A stretch of 5,864 nucleotides of DNA, from NCBI GenBank assembly GCA_011524845.1, contig WTJL01000047.1, forward strand, positions 1-5,864. Reading direction: 5' to 3'. Below the pieces are notes generated by a model that was not told the DNA's origin, searched no databases, and saw nothing but the letters and a program-made list of their open reading frames with translations. The stretch comes from Flavobacteriales bacterium (lineage in GTDB: Bacteria; Bacteroidota; Bacteroidia; Flavobacteriales_D; Sanyastnellaceae). The position numbers were made by a program, and so were the translations under genes. Positions 1 to 5,864 of the stretch are shown here, in pieces. Each line of letters begins with the position of its first letter. Within the stretch, counting starts at the first letter, position 1.

Positions 1-4
1 TGGT

Positions 5-12
5 TACTTTTG
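5..12 (+). promoter_or_regulatory. Putative Bacteroidota -7 promoter box of the lipoprotein gene
   Basis: The octamer TACTTTTG fits the Bacteroidota sigma-ABfr -7 consensus TAnnTTTG exactly. It ends 20 bp before the lipoprotein ATG at 33, which would give a short 5' leader of roughly 12 to 16 nt. The matching -33 TTG element would lie left of the window and cannot be checked. The same octamer precedes sppA on the other strand, which supports both calls. Confidence 0.6.
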
Positions 13-32
13 CCCCTGAATTCACAACACAC

Positions 33-1715
33 ATGCGCATATTTTCTACCATGCTCGCTGTCGTTCTCCTCGCGGGATGCAGCTTGCCCAAAATGATCAA
101 GACGGTTGAGGACATCAACCTCGAAGTCAGCCCCTCTCCCGTTGTCCTCCAAGGCGACGACGTCACCATCGACATCACAGGAAAGTTCCCCCCCAAGTAC
201 TTCGCCAAGAAGGTGACGGTGGCCGCCACTCCAGTGTTGGTGTGGGACGGCGGAGAAGCCGCTTTCGAAACGGCCAACTACCAAGGCGAAGACGCAGCCG
301 GCAACGGCACGGTCGTGAGCTGGGAGAATGGCAAGTCGTTCAGCTACACCGCCACCGTTCCTTACGAAGCGGCCATGAAGGACAACGCCCGCCTCGAGTT
401 GCGCATGGCTGGTGCCCAAGGTGACAAGACCGGGGAGTTCCCCGCGATCGAGCTCGCGCTCGGCGTCATGGCCACCCAAGACTTGGTCCAGCCCGACGAG
501 CAGTTCGTGATCGCTCCTGACAACTTCCAGCGCGTCATGACCTACGTTCAAGACGTGACCGTGAACTACGGATACCAAAGCAGCTACGTCAAGAGCAACG
601 AATACCGCGACGAAGACTGGAAAGCCGCCAAAGACCTCATCGCCTTGGCCGCCTCTGCGGACAGCGTCAGCGTGATCAGCGTGGCCACCACCTCGTACGC
701 CTCTCCTGAAGGTGAAATCACTTTGAACGAAGACCTCGCCATGGACCGCGCCAACAGTGCCAACAAGGCGGTGACCCGCGAGCTTGGTCGCAAGAAGATT
801 GAGCTCGAAGAGTCTGCCGTTCGTGCGATGCCCAAGGGCGAAGACTGGGAAGGCTTCAAGAAGGCCATGCGCGCTTCAGACATCGCCGACAAGGATTTGA
901 TCTTGCGCGTCCTCGAGATGTACAGCGACAAGAACAAGCGCGAGGAGGAAATCAAGAACATCGCGAAGACGTACAAGGAAATCGAAGACCGCATCCTCCC
1001 TGACCTCCGCCGCTCACAAGTGGCCATCACCTACACGGTGGAAGGCTACACCGACGAAGAGCTCACAGATTTGTGCAAGAACAACGCCGATGTGTTGACG
1101 GTCGAAGAATTGCTCTTCGCAGCCACCTTGTTTGAAGACTTGAACGACCAACTCGAGGTGTACCAAAACACCGCCCGCGTGCACGGCGACGACTACCGCG
1201 GACACAACAACGTGGGGGTGACCTTGATGGCACTCGGCCGCATGAAGCAAGCAGAGGAAGCGTTCAACGCCGCCAAAGCCCTCGCTGCCAACAACGGAAC
1301 GGTGAACACCAACCTTGGCGCCATCGCCCGTCAAAACGGCGACACCGATGCTGCGGAGACGTACTACGGCAAGGCAAGCGGAGGTTCTGAGTTGAGCTAC
1401 AACAAAGGCGTGCTCGCCATCACCCAAGGCAACTACGGCCGTGCCATTTCCAACATGGGAAGCAACAGCACCGCCAACCTCGCCTTGGCCAAGATCCTCA
1501 ACGACGACGCCAACGGCGCACGCACCACGTTGGAGAACTCTGGCGACGACAGCGCCATCACCAGCTACCTTCTCGCCGTGTGTGCAGCCCGCCTCAAAGA
1601 CGCTGCCGGTGTGAAGAAGCACGTGGAAGCGGCACTCGCCAAGGATCCCACGTTGCGCGACCGTGCCCAAAACGACTTGGAGTTCCGCAACTACAAGTCT
1701 GCGCTCGGCATGTGA
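33..1715 (+). CDS. OmpA-like and TPR-repeat outer-envelope lipoprotein
   Basis: This 560-residue protein begins with a lipoprotein signal peptide: a short basic start, a hydrophobic stretch and the lipobox LLAGC, with the lipidated cysteine at residue 16. Mature protein is therefore expected to be anchored in the inner or outer membrane. Residues about 25-145 look like a beta-sandwich (alternating hydrophobic segments, VSPSPVVLQGDDVTI). Residues about 160-345 resemble an OmpA-like module: YASPEGE at 222-228, then N232 and R239-A240 in the N..L...RA pattern typical of OmpA C-terminal domains, followed by GEDWEGF (269-275) and ILPDLRRSQ (321-329). Residues about 386-545 contain TPR-like helical pairs, clearest at 386-452 (A-x-G-R-x-x-x-A-E-x-x-F). 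I recognise this as a family widespread in Bacteroidota, but I know of no assigned function; peptidoglycan contact through the OmpA-like part is inference. The start at 33 is chosen because it gives a complete signal peptide; the in-frame ATG at 51 would shorten it too much. It is monocistronic: a promoter lies just upstream and a terminator 21 bp after the stop. Confidence 0.88.
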   Translation: MRIFSTMLAVVLLAGCSLPKMIKTVEDINLEVSPSPVVLQGDDVTIDITGKFPPKYFAKKVTVAATPVLVWDGGEAAFETANYQGEDAAGNGTVVSWENGKSFSYTATVPYEAAMKDNARLELRMAGAQGDKTGEFPAIELALGVMATQDLVQPDEQFVIAPDNFQRVMTYVQDVTVNYGYQSSYVKSNEYRDEDWKAAKDLIALAASADSVSVISVATTSYASPEGEITLNEDLAMDRANSANKAVTRELGRKKIELEESAVRAMPKGEDWEGFKKAMRASDIADKDLILRVLEMYSDKNKREEEIKNIAKTYKEIEDRILPDLRRSQVAITYTVEGYTDEELTDLCKNNADVLTVEELLFAATLFEDLNDQLEVYQNTARVHGDDYRGHNNVGVTLMALGRMKQAEEAFNAAKALAANNGTVNTNLGAIARQNGDTDAAETYYGKASGGSELSYNKGVLAITQGNYGRAISNMGSNSTANLALAKILNDDANGARTTLENSGDDSAITSYLLAVCAARLKDAAGVKKHVEAALAKDPTLRDRAQNDLEFRNYKSALGM

Positions 1716-1735
1716 GCCTCTCGAATTCAGAACGC

Positions 1736-1764
1736 AAAAGCCCCGCCGATTGGCGGGGCTTTTT
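1736..1764. terminator. Bidirectional intrinsic terminator between convergent genes
   Basis: AAAAGCCCCGCC (1736-1747) and GGCGGGGCTTTT (1752-1763) form a 12-bp perfect stem around the tetraloop GATT. Eight pairs are almost all G-C, followed by four A-T pairs. On the plus strand the stem runs into TTTTT (1760-1764), ending the lipoprotein transcript. On the minus strand the complement of the AAAA run supplies a U-tract for the sppA-methyltransferase transcript arriving from the right. It lies in the 84-bp gap between the two stop codons, exactly where a shared terminator would be expected. Confidence 0.92.
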
Positions 1765-1799
1765 GTTGCACTCCAGTCAAGGGCCGAAACGTGGGCCGA

Positions 1800-2327
1800 T
1801 CACGTGTGGCGCATGTGAAGGGCCGCTTGCCAGAGGTACACTCCCGCGCACACGCTGACGTTGATGCTTTGCTTGACCCCGTATTGGGGCATCTCCACCA
1901 CGAGGTCACACGCCTCCAGGACGTCTGGCGCCACCCCTCTTACCTCGTTGCCAAGCACCAAGGCCCAGCGCTCTCCCTGAACGGGCTTCCATTCCTGCAA
2001 CGCCACGCTTTCAGGAGCTTGCTCCACGGCCGCCACCTTCCACCCTTCCGACTGAAGCTGCTTCACCGCCTGCAGGGTGGCGTCGTGGGCGGTCCAAGGA
2101 ACATGGTCACTGGCCCCCAAGGCGCTCTTCAAAATGTCCCGATGCGGCGGGTGGCATGTGATGCCACACAGGTCCAAGCCATCGATGCGGAAAGCGTCGG
2201 CGGATCGAAAGCAGGCCCCGACGTTTTGGCCACTTCGAATGTTGTCCAGGACCAGGCGCAGCGGCAACCGCTCTGCCTGTCCAAACGCTTCCGCCGAGAG
2301 GCGCTCTCCGAGGCCCTGAGCTGGCAT
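1800..2327 (-). CDS. SpoU/TrmH-family RNA 2'-O-methyltransferase
   Basis: A 175-residue SPOUT-class enzyme predicted to transfer a methyl group from S-adenosylmethionine to a ribose 2'-OH in tRNA or rRNA in the cytoplasm. All three SpoU motifs are visible: motif 1 around NVGACFRSADAF (35-46) with conserved N35 and R41; motif 2 LGNEVRGV (125-132); motif 3 MPQYGVKQSINVSV (146-159), which forms the SAM-binding trefoil knot. The length matches stand-alone catalytic domains without an N-terminal RNA-binding extension, as commonly seen in Bacteroidota. The substrate (a specific tRNA or rRNA position) cannot be told from sequence, so no gene symbol is given. The start at 2327 is preferred over an upstream in-frame ATG at 2402: it overlaps the sppA stop codon as TAATG, and the upstream extension would lie within sppA coding sequence and has no family resemblance. 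Translation is probably coupled to sppA. Confidence 0.92.
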   Translation of the reverse strand: MPAQGLGERLSAEAFGQAERLPLRLVLDNIRSGQNVGACFRSADAFRIDGLDLCGITCHPPHRDILKSALGASDHVPWTAHDATLQAVKQLQSEGWKVAAVEQAPESVALQEWKPVQGERWALVLGNEVRGVAPDVLEACDLVVEMPQYGVKQSINVSVCAGVYLWQAALHMRHT

Positions 2328-4207
2328 TATTTGATGCGCAGGCTGTACGGCAAACGGGCTTGGATGGGGTCGCCTGTTTCCACCATGCGACGAACTTGCC
2401 ACAATTCCTGAAGCAACTCCTCTTCGACGCCTGTGAATCCAAGTGCCTGCAAGCCGGCTTCGACGCCGGTCAAGTCTTCCACGAAGGACTCGAAGGGGTC
2501 TTTCGCTTCAGGCAACGCCACACGACGAATGTCGTCTTGTTCGATGCTCGCCAGTTGGGCGGCGTGCGCGACAGCGTAGTCCAAATCGCCAATCTCATCC
2601 ACGAGGCCGTTCTCAAGGGCGTCGTTCCCGGTCCACACGCGGCCACGCGCGAGTTCTTCGACACGCTCACGGGTCATGTTTCGGCCTTCGGCCACACGCT
2701 GGGTGAACGCATCGTACACCTCTGTCACGCTCTCGTTGATCGCGGCAAGCGCCACGGCATCGGGTGCGAACAGGCCATCGGGCTGTCCGGCGTGGTCGTG
2801 AAGGGCCACCTCGTCGAAGGTGATGCCCACGTGCTCTTCCAACATGCCGCCGAGGTTGGGAATCATCCCAAACACCCCAATGGACCCTGTGATGGTGGTC
2901 GCGTTGGCGAAGATGTGGTCCGCAGCACAGCTGATGTAGTATCCGCCAGATGCCGCGAGGTCGCTCATGCTCACCACAAACGGCTTGCCTGCTTCCTTTA
3001 GCAACACGGTCTCGCGCCAAATCACGTCGCTTGCCAGGGCGCTTCCCCCAGGTGAGTTCACGCGAAGCACCACCGCCTCCACGTCGTCGGCCAACCGCGC
3101 CTCTCGCAGGGCGGTTGCGATGGTCTCTGACCCAATGGTAGAGGCGTCTCCTTCCCCGCTCTCGATCGCACCGACCGCGTAAATGACGGCCACGTTTCCA
3201 CCGAGCTCGGTTTGGTCCTCGTCTTCTTCCTCTTCTTCCATCTCTTCCAAGGCAGCAGTGAACGCTTCCACTCCACCGAGGAAACGCTCCGCCAAGGTGT
3301 ACTCGCTCAGTGAAATCAACTCAGGCTCTTCACCGTCCAACTTTTCCTCGAGCAGAGCCATCAGCTCGTCCTCGTACAGCATGCCATCCACAAGCCCTGC
3401 GTCCACAGCGTCTTGCGGGCCGCGAATGGCGAGGCGGTTGGCGAGGTCGTCGAGGGTGCCTTCTTCCAAGTTTCGGGCCGTCTCCACATCGGTCGCCATG
3501 TCCCACCAGAACCCTTCGAGCAACGCAGTGAGCTGCTCGCGGTTGGCCTCGCTGAAGTCTTTCCGGAGGTACGGCTCCACGGCACTCTTGTACTTGTTGT
3601 CGGGTCCGCGAACCACCGTGACGTCGATGCCGAGCTTCTCGAACATGCCTGGGTAGAACATGCTTTGGCTGCGAAGGCCGTTCAAGGTCATGCCGCCTTG
3701 GGGGTGCAAGTACACCTCGTCCGCGGCAGTGTTGAAGTGCAACGCGCGCTGGCTCATGGTTTCAGACCACGCCACGATGAACTTGTTGCTGTCCTTCAGA
3801 ATTTCCAACCCCGCGCGGAGATCCTCCATCATGGCTGGCATGACCGAAACGTCGGCCACGTTGAGCAAAACGCCTTCGATTTGATCGTCCTCGGCGGCGC
3901 GCTCAAAGGCATCCAAGATTTGGTTGAGGCCCACCTGCATGTTGGGTTCCAATCCGCCCAAGCCAAACGAAAACGGCACGTCGTTGCCGCCGCGCTCCAC
4001 AATGGGTGCATTCAACGTCACCTTCAACACGTTGGCGTCGTCGAGCTCGATGTCGGCTCCTGCCATGGGGTCGGCGTCCGCCAACGCGCCCACCAATCCG
4101 CCCACGAGGACTCCGACAAAAATGAAAATCAAGACCGTGCCTGCCACGAGCAGGCCCAAGGTTGAGCCGATCGCTGAGCTCAAGATGTTTTTACCAAATG
4201 AAGACAT
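2327..4207 (-). CDS. sppA: Signal peptide peptidase SppA, 67K type (protease IV)
   Basis: This 626-residue membrane-bound serine protease degrades signal peptides left in the membrane after secretion. A single hydrophobic segment at about residues 15-42 anchors it; the rest is expected to face the periplasm. It has the long, duplicated layout of E. coli SppA (618 residues): an N-terminal half at about 55-290 and a C-terminal half at about 337-550. The catalytic dyad is present: the general-base lysine K207 in KYKSAVEP (205-212), and the nucleophile S420 in AASGGYY (418-424); E. coli equivalents are K209 and S409. NSPGG (384-388) and TGSIGVFG (440-447) are further family motifs. A strongly acidic linker (about 321-334) joins the halves. 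The start at 4207 (MSSFGKN) is chosen over an in-frame ATG at 4273: it places the basic residue and membrane segment at the N-terminus, and the longer form would run through the promoter box and overlap the folK start. It is first in an operon with the methyltransferase. Confidence 0.95.
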   Translation of the reverse strand: MSSFGKNILSSAIGSTLGLLVAGTVLIFIFVGVLVGGLVGALADADPMAGADIELDDANVLKVTLNAPIVERGGNDVPFSFGLGGLEPNMQVGLNQILDAFERAAEDDQIEGVLLNVADVSVMPAMMEDLRAGLEILKDSNKFIVAWSETMSQRALHFNTAADEVYLHPQGGMTLNGLRSQSMFYPGMFEKLGIDVTVVRGPDNKYKSAVEPYLRKDFSEANREQLTALLEGFWWDMATDVETARNLEEGTLDDLANRLAIRGPQDAVDAGLVDGMLYEDELMALLEEKLDGEEPELISLSEYTLAERFLGGVEAFTAALEEMEEEEEDEDQTELGGNVAVIYAVGAIESGEGDASTIGSETIATALREARLADDVEAVVLRVNSPGGSALASDVIWRETVLLKEAGKPFVVSMSDLAASGGYYISCAADHIFANATTITGSIGVFGMIPNLGGMLEEHVGITFDEVALHDHAGQPDGLFAPDAVALAAINESVTEVYDAFTQRVAEGRNMTRERVEELARGRVWTGNDALENGLVDEIGDLDYAVAHAAQLASIEQDDIRRVALPEAKDPFESFVEDLTGVEAGLQALGFTGVEEELLQELWQVRRMVETGDPIQARLPYSLRIK

Positions 4208-4212
4208 GGCCG

Positions 4213-4220
4213 CAAAAGTA
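4213..4220 (-). promoter_or_regulatory. Putative -7 promoter box of the sppA operon
   Basis: Read on the minus strand this is TACTTTTG followed by CGGCC and the sppA ATG. It matches TAnnTTTG perfectly and is identical to the box before the lipoprotein gene. Only 5 bp separate it from the start codon, so transcription would begin at or within a few bases of the ATG, giving a leaderless or nearly leaderless mRNA. I see no convincing -33 TTG at the expected 19-21 bp spacing upstream, which lowers confidence. Confidence 0.55.
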
Positions 4221-4242
4221 GGCCAAGCCCTACGATTGGGGC

Positions 4243-4250
4243 TACCTTGG
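4243..4250 (+). promoter_or_regulatory. Possible weak -7 box for the folK operon
   Basis: TACCTTGG differs from TAnnTTTG at one position. It ends 21 bp before the folK ATG, nearly the same spacing as the box at the lipoprotein gene. No -33 TTG is visible at a suitable distance. It is the best candidate in the 64-bp divergent region, but it could be chance. Confidence 0.3.
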
Positions 4251-4271
4251 ACCCCAACGACTGTGAAGACC

Positions 4272-4808
4272 ATGAGGACTGTCTATTTGGGGCTTGGAAC
4301 GAATCTGGACGACCGCGACGCTTGGCTCGATCAAGGGCTGCGCCTTCTCGAAGACGCTTTGGTGGAGCGACGGGCCGTGGTGTCCATGTCGTTGTCCGCA
4401 CGCTACGAAACCGAGGCGTGGGGCATGGCCCCCGGCACGCCCGCCTTTCTGAACATGGTGGCAGCCGTGGAAACTCCCTTGCCCTTGCCCGAGCTGTTGG
4501 CACTGGGATTGGAGGTGGAGCGTGAATGTGGTCGTGTGCGCGATCCCCAAGCCCAAGGCTACACCAACCGCACCCTCGACATGGATGTCCTGTGCACCTC
4601 CACGGGTGAACGATGTGCGCCCGGCGACGGGCTCGACCTGCAGGTGCCCCATCCGCGCATGATGTCGCGACGCTTTGTGCTTCAGCCCTTGGTGGACGTC
4701 GCCCCCGATTTGGTCGTGGAAGGACAAGCCATCCAAGATGCGCTGGACGCATGTCCCGCAGAACCTGCAGTGGTGCTGCGACGCGAAGAACCCGCAGACA
4801 ACCACTGA
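4272..4808 (+). CDS. folK: 6-hydroxymethyl-7,8-dihydropterin pyrophosphokinase (HPPK)
   Basis: This 178-residue cytoplasmic enzyme transfers pyrophosphate from ATP to 6-hydroxymethyl-7,8-dihydropterin, the step before dihydropteroate synthase in folate synthesis. Length is slightly above the usual 155-170. The N-terminus has YLGLGTNLDDR (5-15), the counterpart of the common GSNLGDR. YETEAWG (45-51) and FLNMV (57-61) follow. The catalytic loop is recognisable from GRVR (87-90) to R100, and the two magnesium-binding aspartates are D103 and D105 in RTLDMDVL (100-107). VPHPRM (125-130) is the C-terminal signature. R88 and R100 correspond to the E. coli loop arginines R82 and R92, with a loop two residues longer here. 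The start at 4272 is chosen because family homology begins at MRTVYLGLG; the open frame continues upstream into sppA antisense sequence without similarity. It is the first of three closely packed genes and diverges from sppA. Confidence 0.95.
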   Translation: MRTVYLGLGTNLDDRDAWLDQGLRLLEDALVERRAVVSMSLSARYETEAWGMAPGTPAFLNMVAAVETPLPLPELLALGLEVERECGRVRDPQAQGYTNRTLDMDVLCTSTGERCAPGDGLDLQVPHPRMMSRRFVLQPLVDVAPDLVVEGQAIQDALDACPAEPAVVLRREEPADNH

Positions 4809-4812
4809 AGGC

Positions 4813-5448
4813 ATGTACGCGAGCTTGGCCATTGAAGGAGGCATTGGTGCCGGCAAGACCACCTTTTCGACGTGGTTGGCCCAAGATCTGGGTGCGGAAC
4901 TGATGTTGGAGCGGTTTGAAGAGAACCCCTTCCTCGAGAAGTTCTACGACAACCCCGAGGCGCATGCCTTCAGCGTGGAGCTTTCGTTTTTGGCCGACCG
5001 CTACAAGCAGATGCAAAGCGCCATCCTCAGCCGCAACCTCTTCAAGCAGCAGATTGTGGCGGATTACAGCTTTGCCAAGAGTTTGATCTTCGCCAAGGTC
5101 AATTTGCCCAAAGACGAATTCAAGCTGTTCAACACCATGTTCCAAATGATGGCGGCGCAGTTGCCGCAACCGGAGGTCATCGCCATCCTCGATCCGGGAC
5201 GGGTTCGGCAAGAGGCCCAAATCGTCCAACGCGGTCGGGACTACGAACAAAACCTGCCCAAGGGCTACCTCGACCGCGTGGCCAAGGGCTACGAAGCGCA
5301 TTACCGCCACCACCGCGGTGCGCGGGTGTTGTGGGTCGACACGTCGGCGCTGGACTTTGTGGCGCGGCCAGAGGAATTGACCGTGCTGCGGGACGCGATT
5401 CTAACCCCGCGAAAGCCAGGGGTCCATCGCATTGTGGCACGGCCCTAA
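4813..5448 (+). CDS. Deoxynucleoside kinase (deoxyadenosine/deoxyguanosine kinase-like)
   Basis: A 211-residue cytoplasmic kinase predicted to phosphorylate deoxynucleosides to their 5'-monophosphates for salvage. The P-loop is GGIGAGKT (9-16), right at the N-terminus as in the dNK/dCK/dGK family. EENPFLEKFY (36-45) carries the region of the catalytic acidic residue, FLADRYKQ (59-66) is the first substrate-pocket helix, and VADYSFAKSLIFA (82-94) holds the position where many homologues have the DRS-type motif. RGRDYEQ (140-146) is the arginine-rich LID segment that closes over ATP phosphates. Length is normal for the bacterial family. Base preference (dA, dG or dC) cannot be read reliably. 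The ATG at 4813 lies 4 bp after the folK stop, with a weak purine run (GAAGG) just before it; upstream in-frame codons lie inside folK in another frame and show no similarity. Co-transcription with folK is very likely. Confidence 0.92.
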   Translation: MYASLAIEGGIGAGKTTFSTWLAQDLGAELMLERFEENPFLEKFYDNPEAHAFSVELSFLADRYKQMQSAILSRNLFKQQIVADYSFAKSLIFAKVNLPKDEFKLFNTMFQMMAAQLPQPEVIAILDPGRVRQEAQIVQRGRDYEQNLPKGYLDRVAKGYEAHYRHHRGARVLWVDTSALDFVARPEELTVLRDAILTPRKPGVHRIVARP

Positions 5449-5457
5449 CTTCACGAC

Positions 5458-5864
5458 ATGGCCCACTTGAAGAACGCGTTTATCGATTTGGCGGAATGGC
5501 CCGAGTTGGAGGAAATCCAGCTTGTTCCTGTGCTTCCCTCTTACGCCAAAGCGCGGGCGCTGGTGTGGGGTGTGGTGACGTTGGGCGTGGGGCTGGCCTT
5601 TGCTGCCCCCCTTGCCGCCATTGCAACCTGGGGGGACAAGGCGCCCCCGCGGGCGCTGTGGTTCATTTTTGGCGGTCTGTGGTTGCTGTCCATGGGGTGG
5701 TGGGCGTTGGAAGAATGGAAAGGATGGCCCCTGCGAGGCTACCTCGTTCGCGACCGCGATGTGGTGTACCGCCGTGGGTGGTGGTCCCGGACGGTCACAG
5801 CTGTGCCTTTCACCCGGATCCAGCACAGCGAAATTCAACAAGGACCGATGGGACGTTGGTGGGG
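5458..5864 (+). CDS. Membrane-anchored bacterial PH-domain protein (YdbS-like, DUF304/bPH2), partial
   Basis: The frame opens at the ATG at 5458, 9 bp after the kinase stop, and stays open to the window edge, giving 135 residues without a stop codon. The N-terminal tail is short and acidic. Two hydrophobic segments at about 34-57 and 66-84 form a membrane hairpin. After that comes the start of a bPH2 domain: GYLVRDRDVVYRRG (94-107), then VPFTRIQHSEIQQGP (116-130), which is the signature strand-loop of YdbS-type proteins. Family members are about 160 residues, so roughly 25 residues are missing here. The biochemical role of the family is poorly known. The protein is rich in tryptophan (13 of 135 residues). 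In many genomes a larger multi-bPH protein (YdbT-like) follows; that would lie beyond this window. The tight spacing suggests it belongs to the folK-kinase operon. Confidence 0.82.
   Translation, partial: MAHLKNAFIDLAEWPELEEIQLVPVLPSYAKARALVWGVVTLGVGLAFAAPLAAIATWGDKAPPRALWFIFGGLWLLSMGWWALEEWKGWPLRGYLVRDRDVVYRRGWWSRTVTAVPFTRIQHSEIQQGPMGRWW

Noticed and set aside
1014..1670. 218-codon open frame on the minus strand opposite the lipoprotein gene
   Set aside because: Antisense shadow with no motif; the sense strand has a convincing signal peptide and domains.
2328..2402. 25-codon N-terminal extension of the methyltransferase
   Set aside because: It lies inside sppA in another frame; the TAATG overlap gives a natural start at the family's usual length.
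1791..2411. 206-codon open frame on the plus strand opposite the RNA methyltransferase
   Set aside because: The minus strand encodes all three SpoU motifs; the plus-strand product has no resemblance to a known family and would begin within the convergent gap.
3413..4165. 250-codon open frame on the plus strand opposite sppA
   Set aside because: Antisense shadow of sppA; His- and Val-rich composition with no recognisable motif.
4208..4273. 22-codon N-terminal extension of SppA
   Set aside because: It would include the TAnnTTTG promoter box, overlap the folK start codon and bury the membrane anchor behind an unrelated peptide.
4180..5313. 377-codon open frame on the minus strand across folK and the kinase
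   Set aside because: It lies antisense to two clearly recognised genes, shows no family resemblance, and is rich in Arg, Pro, Gly and His as expected from the reverse of GC-rich codons.
1..5864. CRISPR arrays, insertion sequences, tRNA or rRNA genes, long direct repeats
   Set aside because: None seen on reading. Nearly all of the window is accounted for by coding genes; the largest non-coding gap is 84 bp.

Overview
The window looks like ordinary chromosomal DNA from a member of the Bacteroidota, probably a Flavobacteriales-like lineage with unusually high GC (roughly 60% by eye). Four things point there. The TrmH-type methyltransferase and the short deoxynucleoside kinase have sequence features I associate with Bacteroidota homologues. 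The lipoprotein has an OmpA-like plus TPR architecture familiar from that phylum. Two genes are preceded by the same TACTTTTG octamer, which fits the Bacteroidota -7 promoter consensus TAnnTTTG. The start codons lack clear Shine-Dalgarno sequences, as is usual in that phylum. The taxonomic placement below phylum is inference.

Layout: (1) 33-1715, plus strand: a 560-residue lipoprotein with an N-terminal beta-rich domain, an OmpA-like middle region and C-terminal TPR-like repeats, driven by a promoter at the left edge. (2) 1716-1799: a short convergent gap with a strong hairpin that has a U-tract on both strands and can serve as terminator for both flanking transcripts. (3) 4207 down to 1800, minus strand: a two-gene operon, sppA (membrane signal peptide peptidase / protease IV) followed by a SpoU/TrmH-family RNA methyltransferase, joined by a TAATG stop/start overlap. 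(4) 4208-4271: a 64-bp divergent intergenic region with a TACTTTTG box very close to the sppA start codon. (5) 4272 to the right edge, plus strand: folK (pterin pyrophosphokinase of folate synthesis), a deoxynucleoside kinase and a membrane-anchored bacterial PH-domain (YdbS-like) protein cut by the window end. These three are separated by 4 and 9 bp and are very likely co-transcribed.

Functionally this is a housekeeping block: envelope proteolysis, RNA methylation, folate synthesis, nucleoside salvage and two envelope proteins of unassigned role. FolK and the kinase both feed nucleotide supply (folate for thymidylate and purine synthesis, salvage of deoxynucleosides), a plausible reason for their linkage. 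I see no mobile element, CRISPR array, tRNA, rRNA or defence system, and no evidence for a novel system. The observations worth following are small: near-leaderless promoter geometry at sppA, an acidic linker between the two SppA halves, and the composition of the truncated PH-domain protein.
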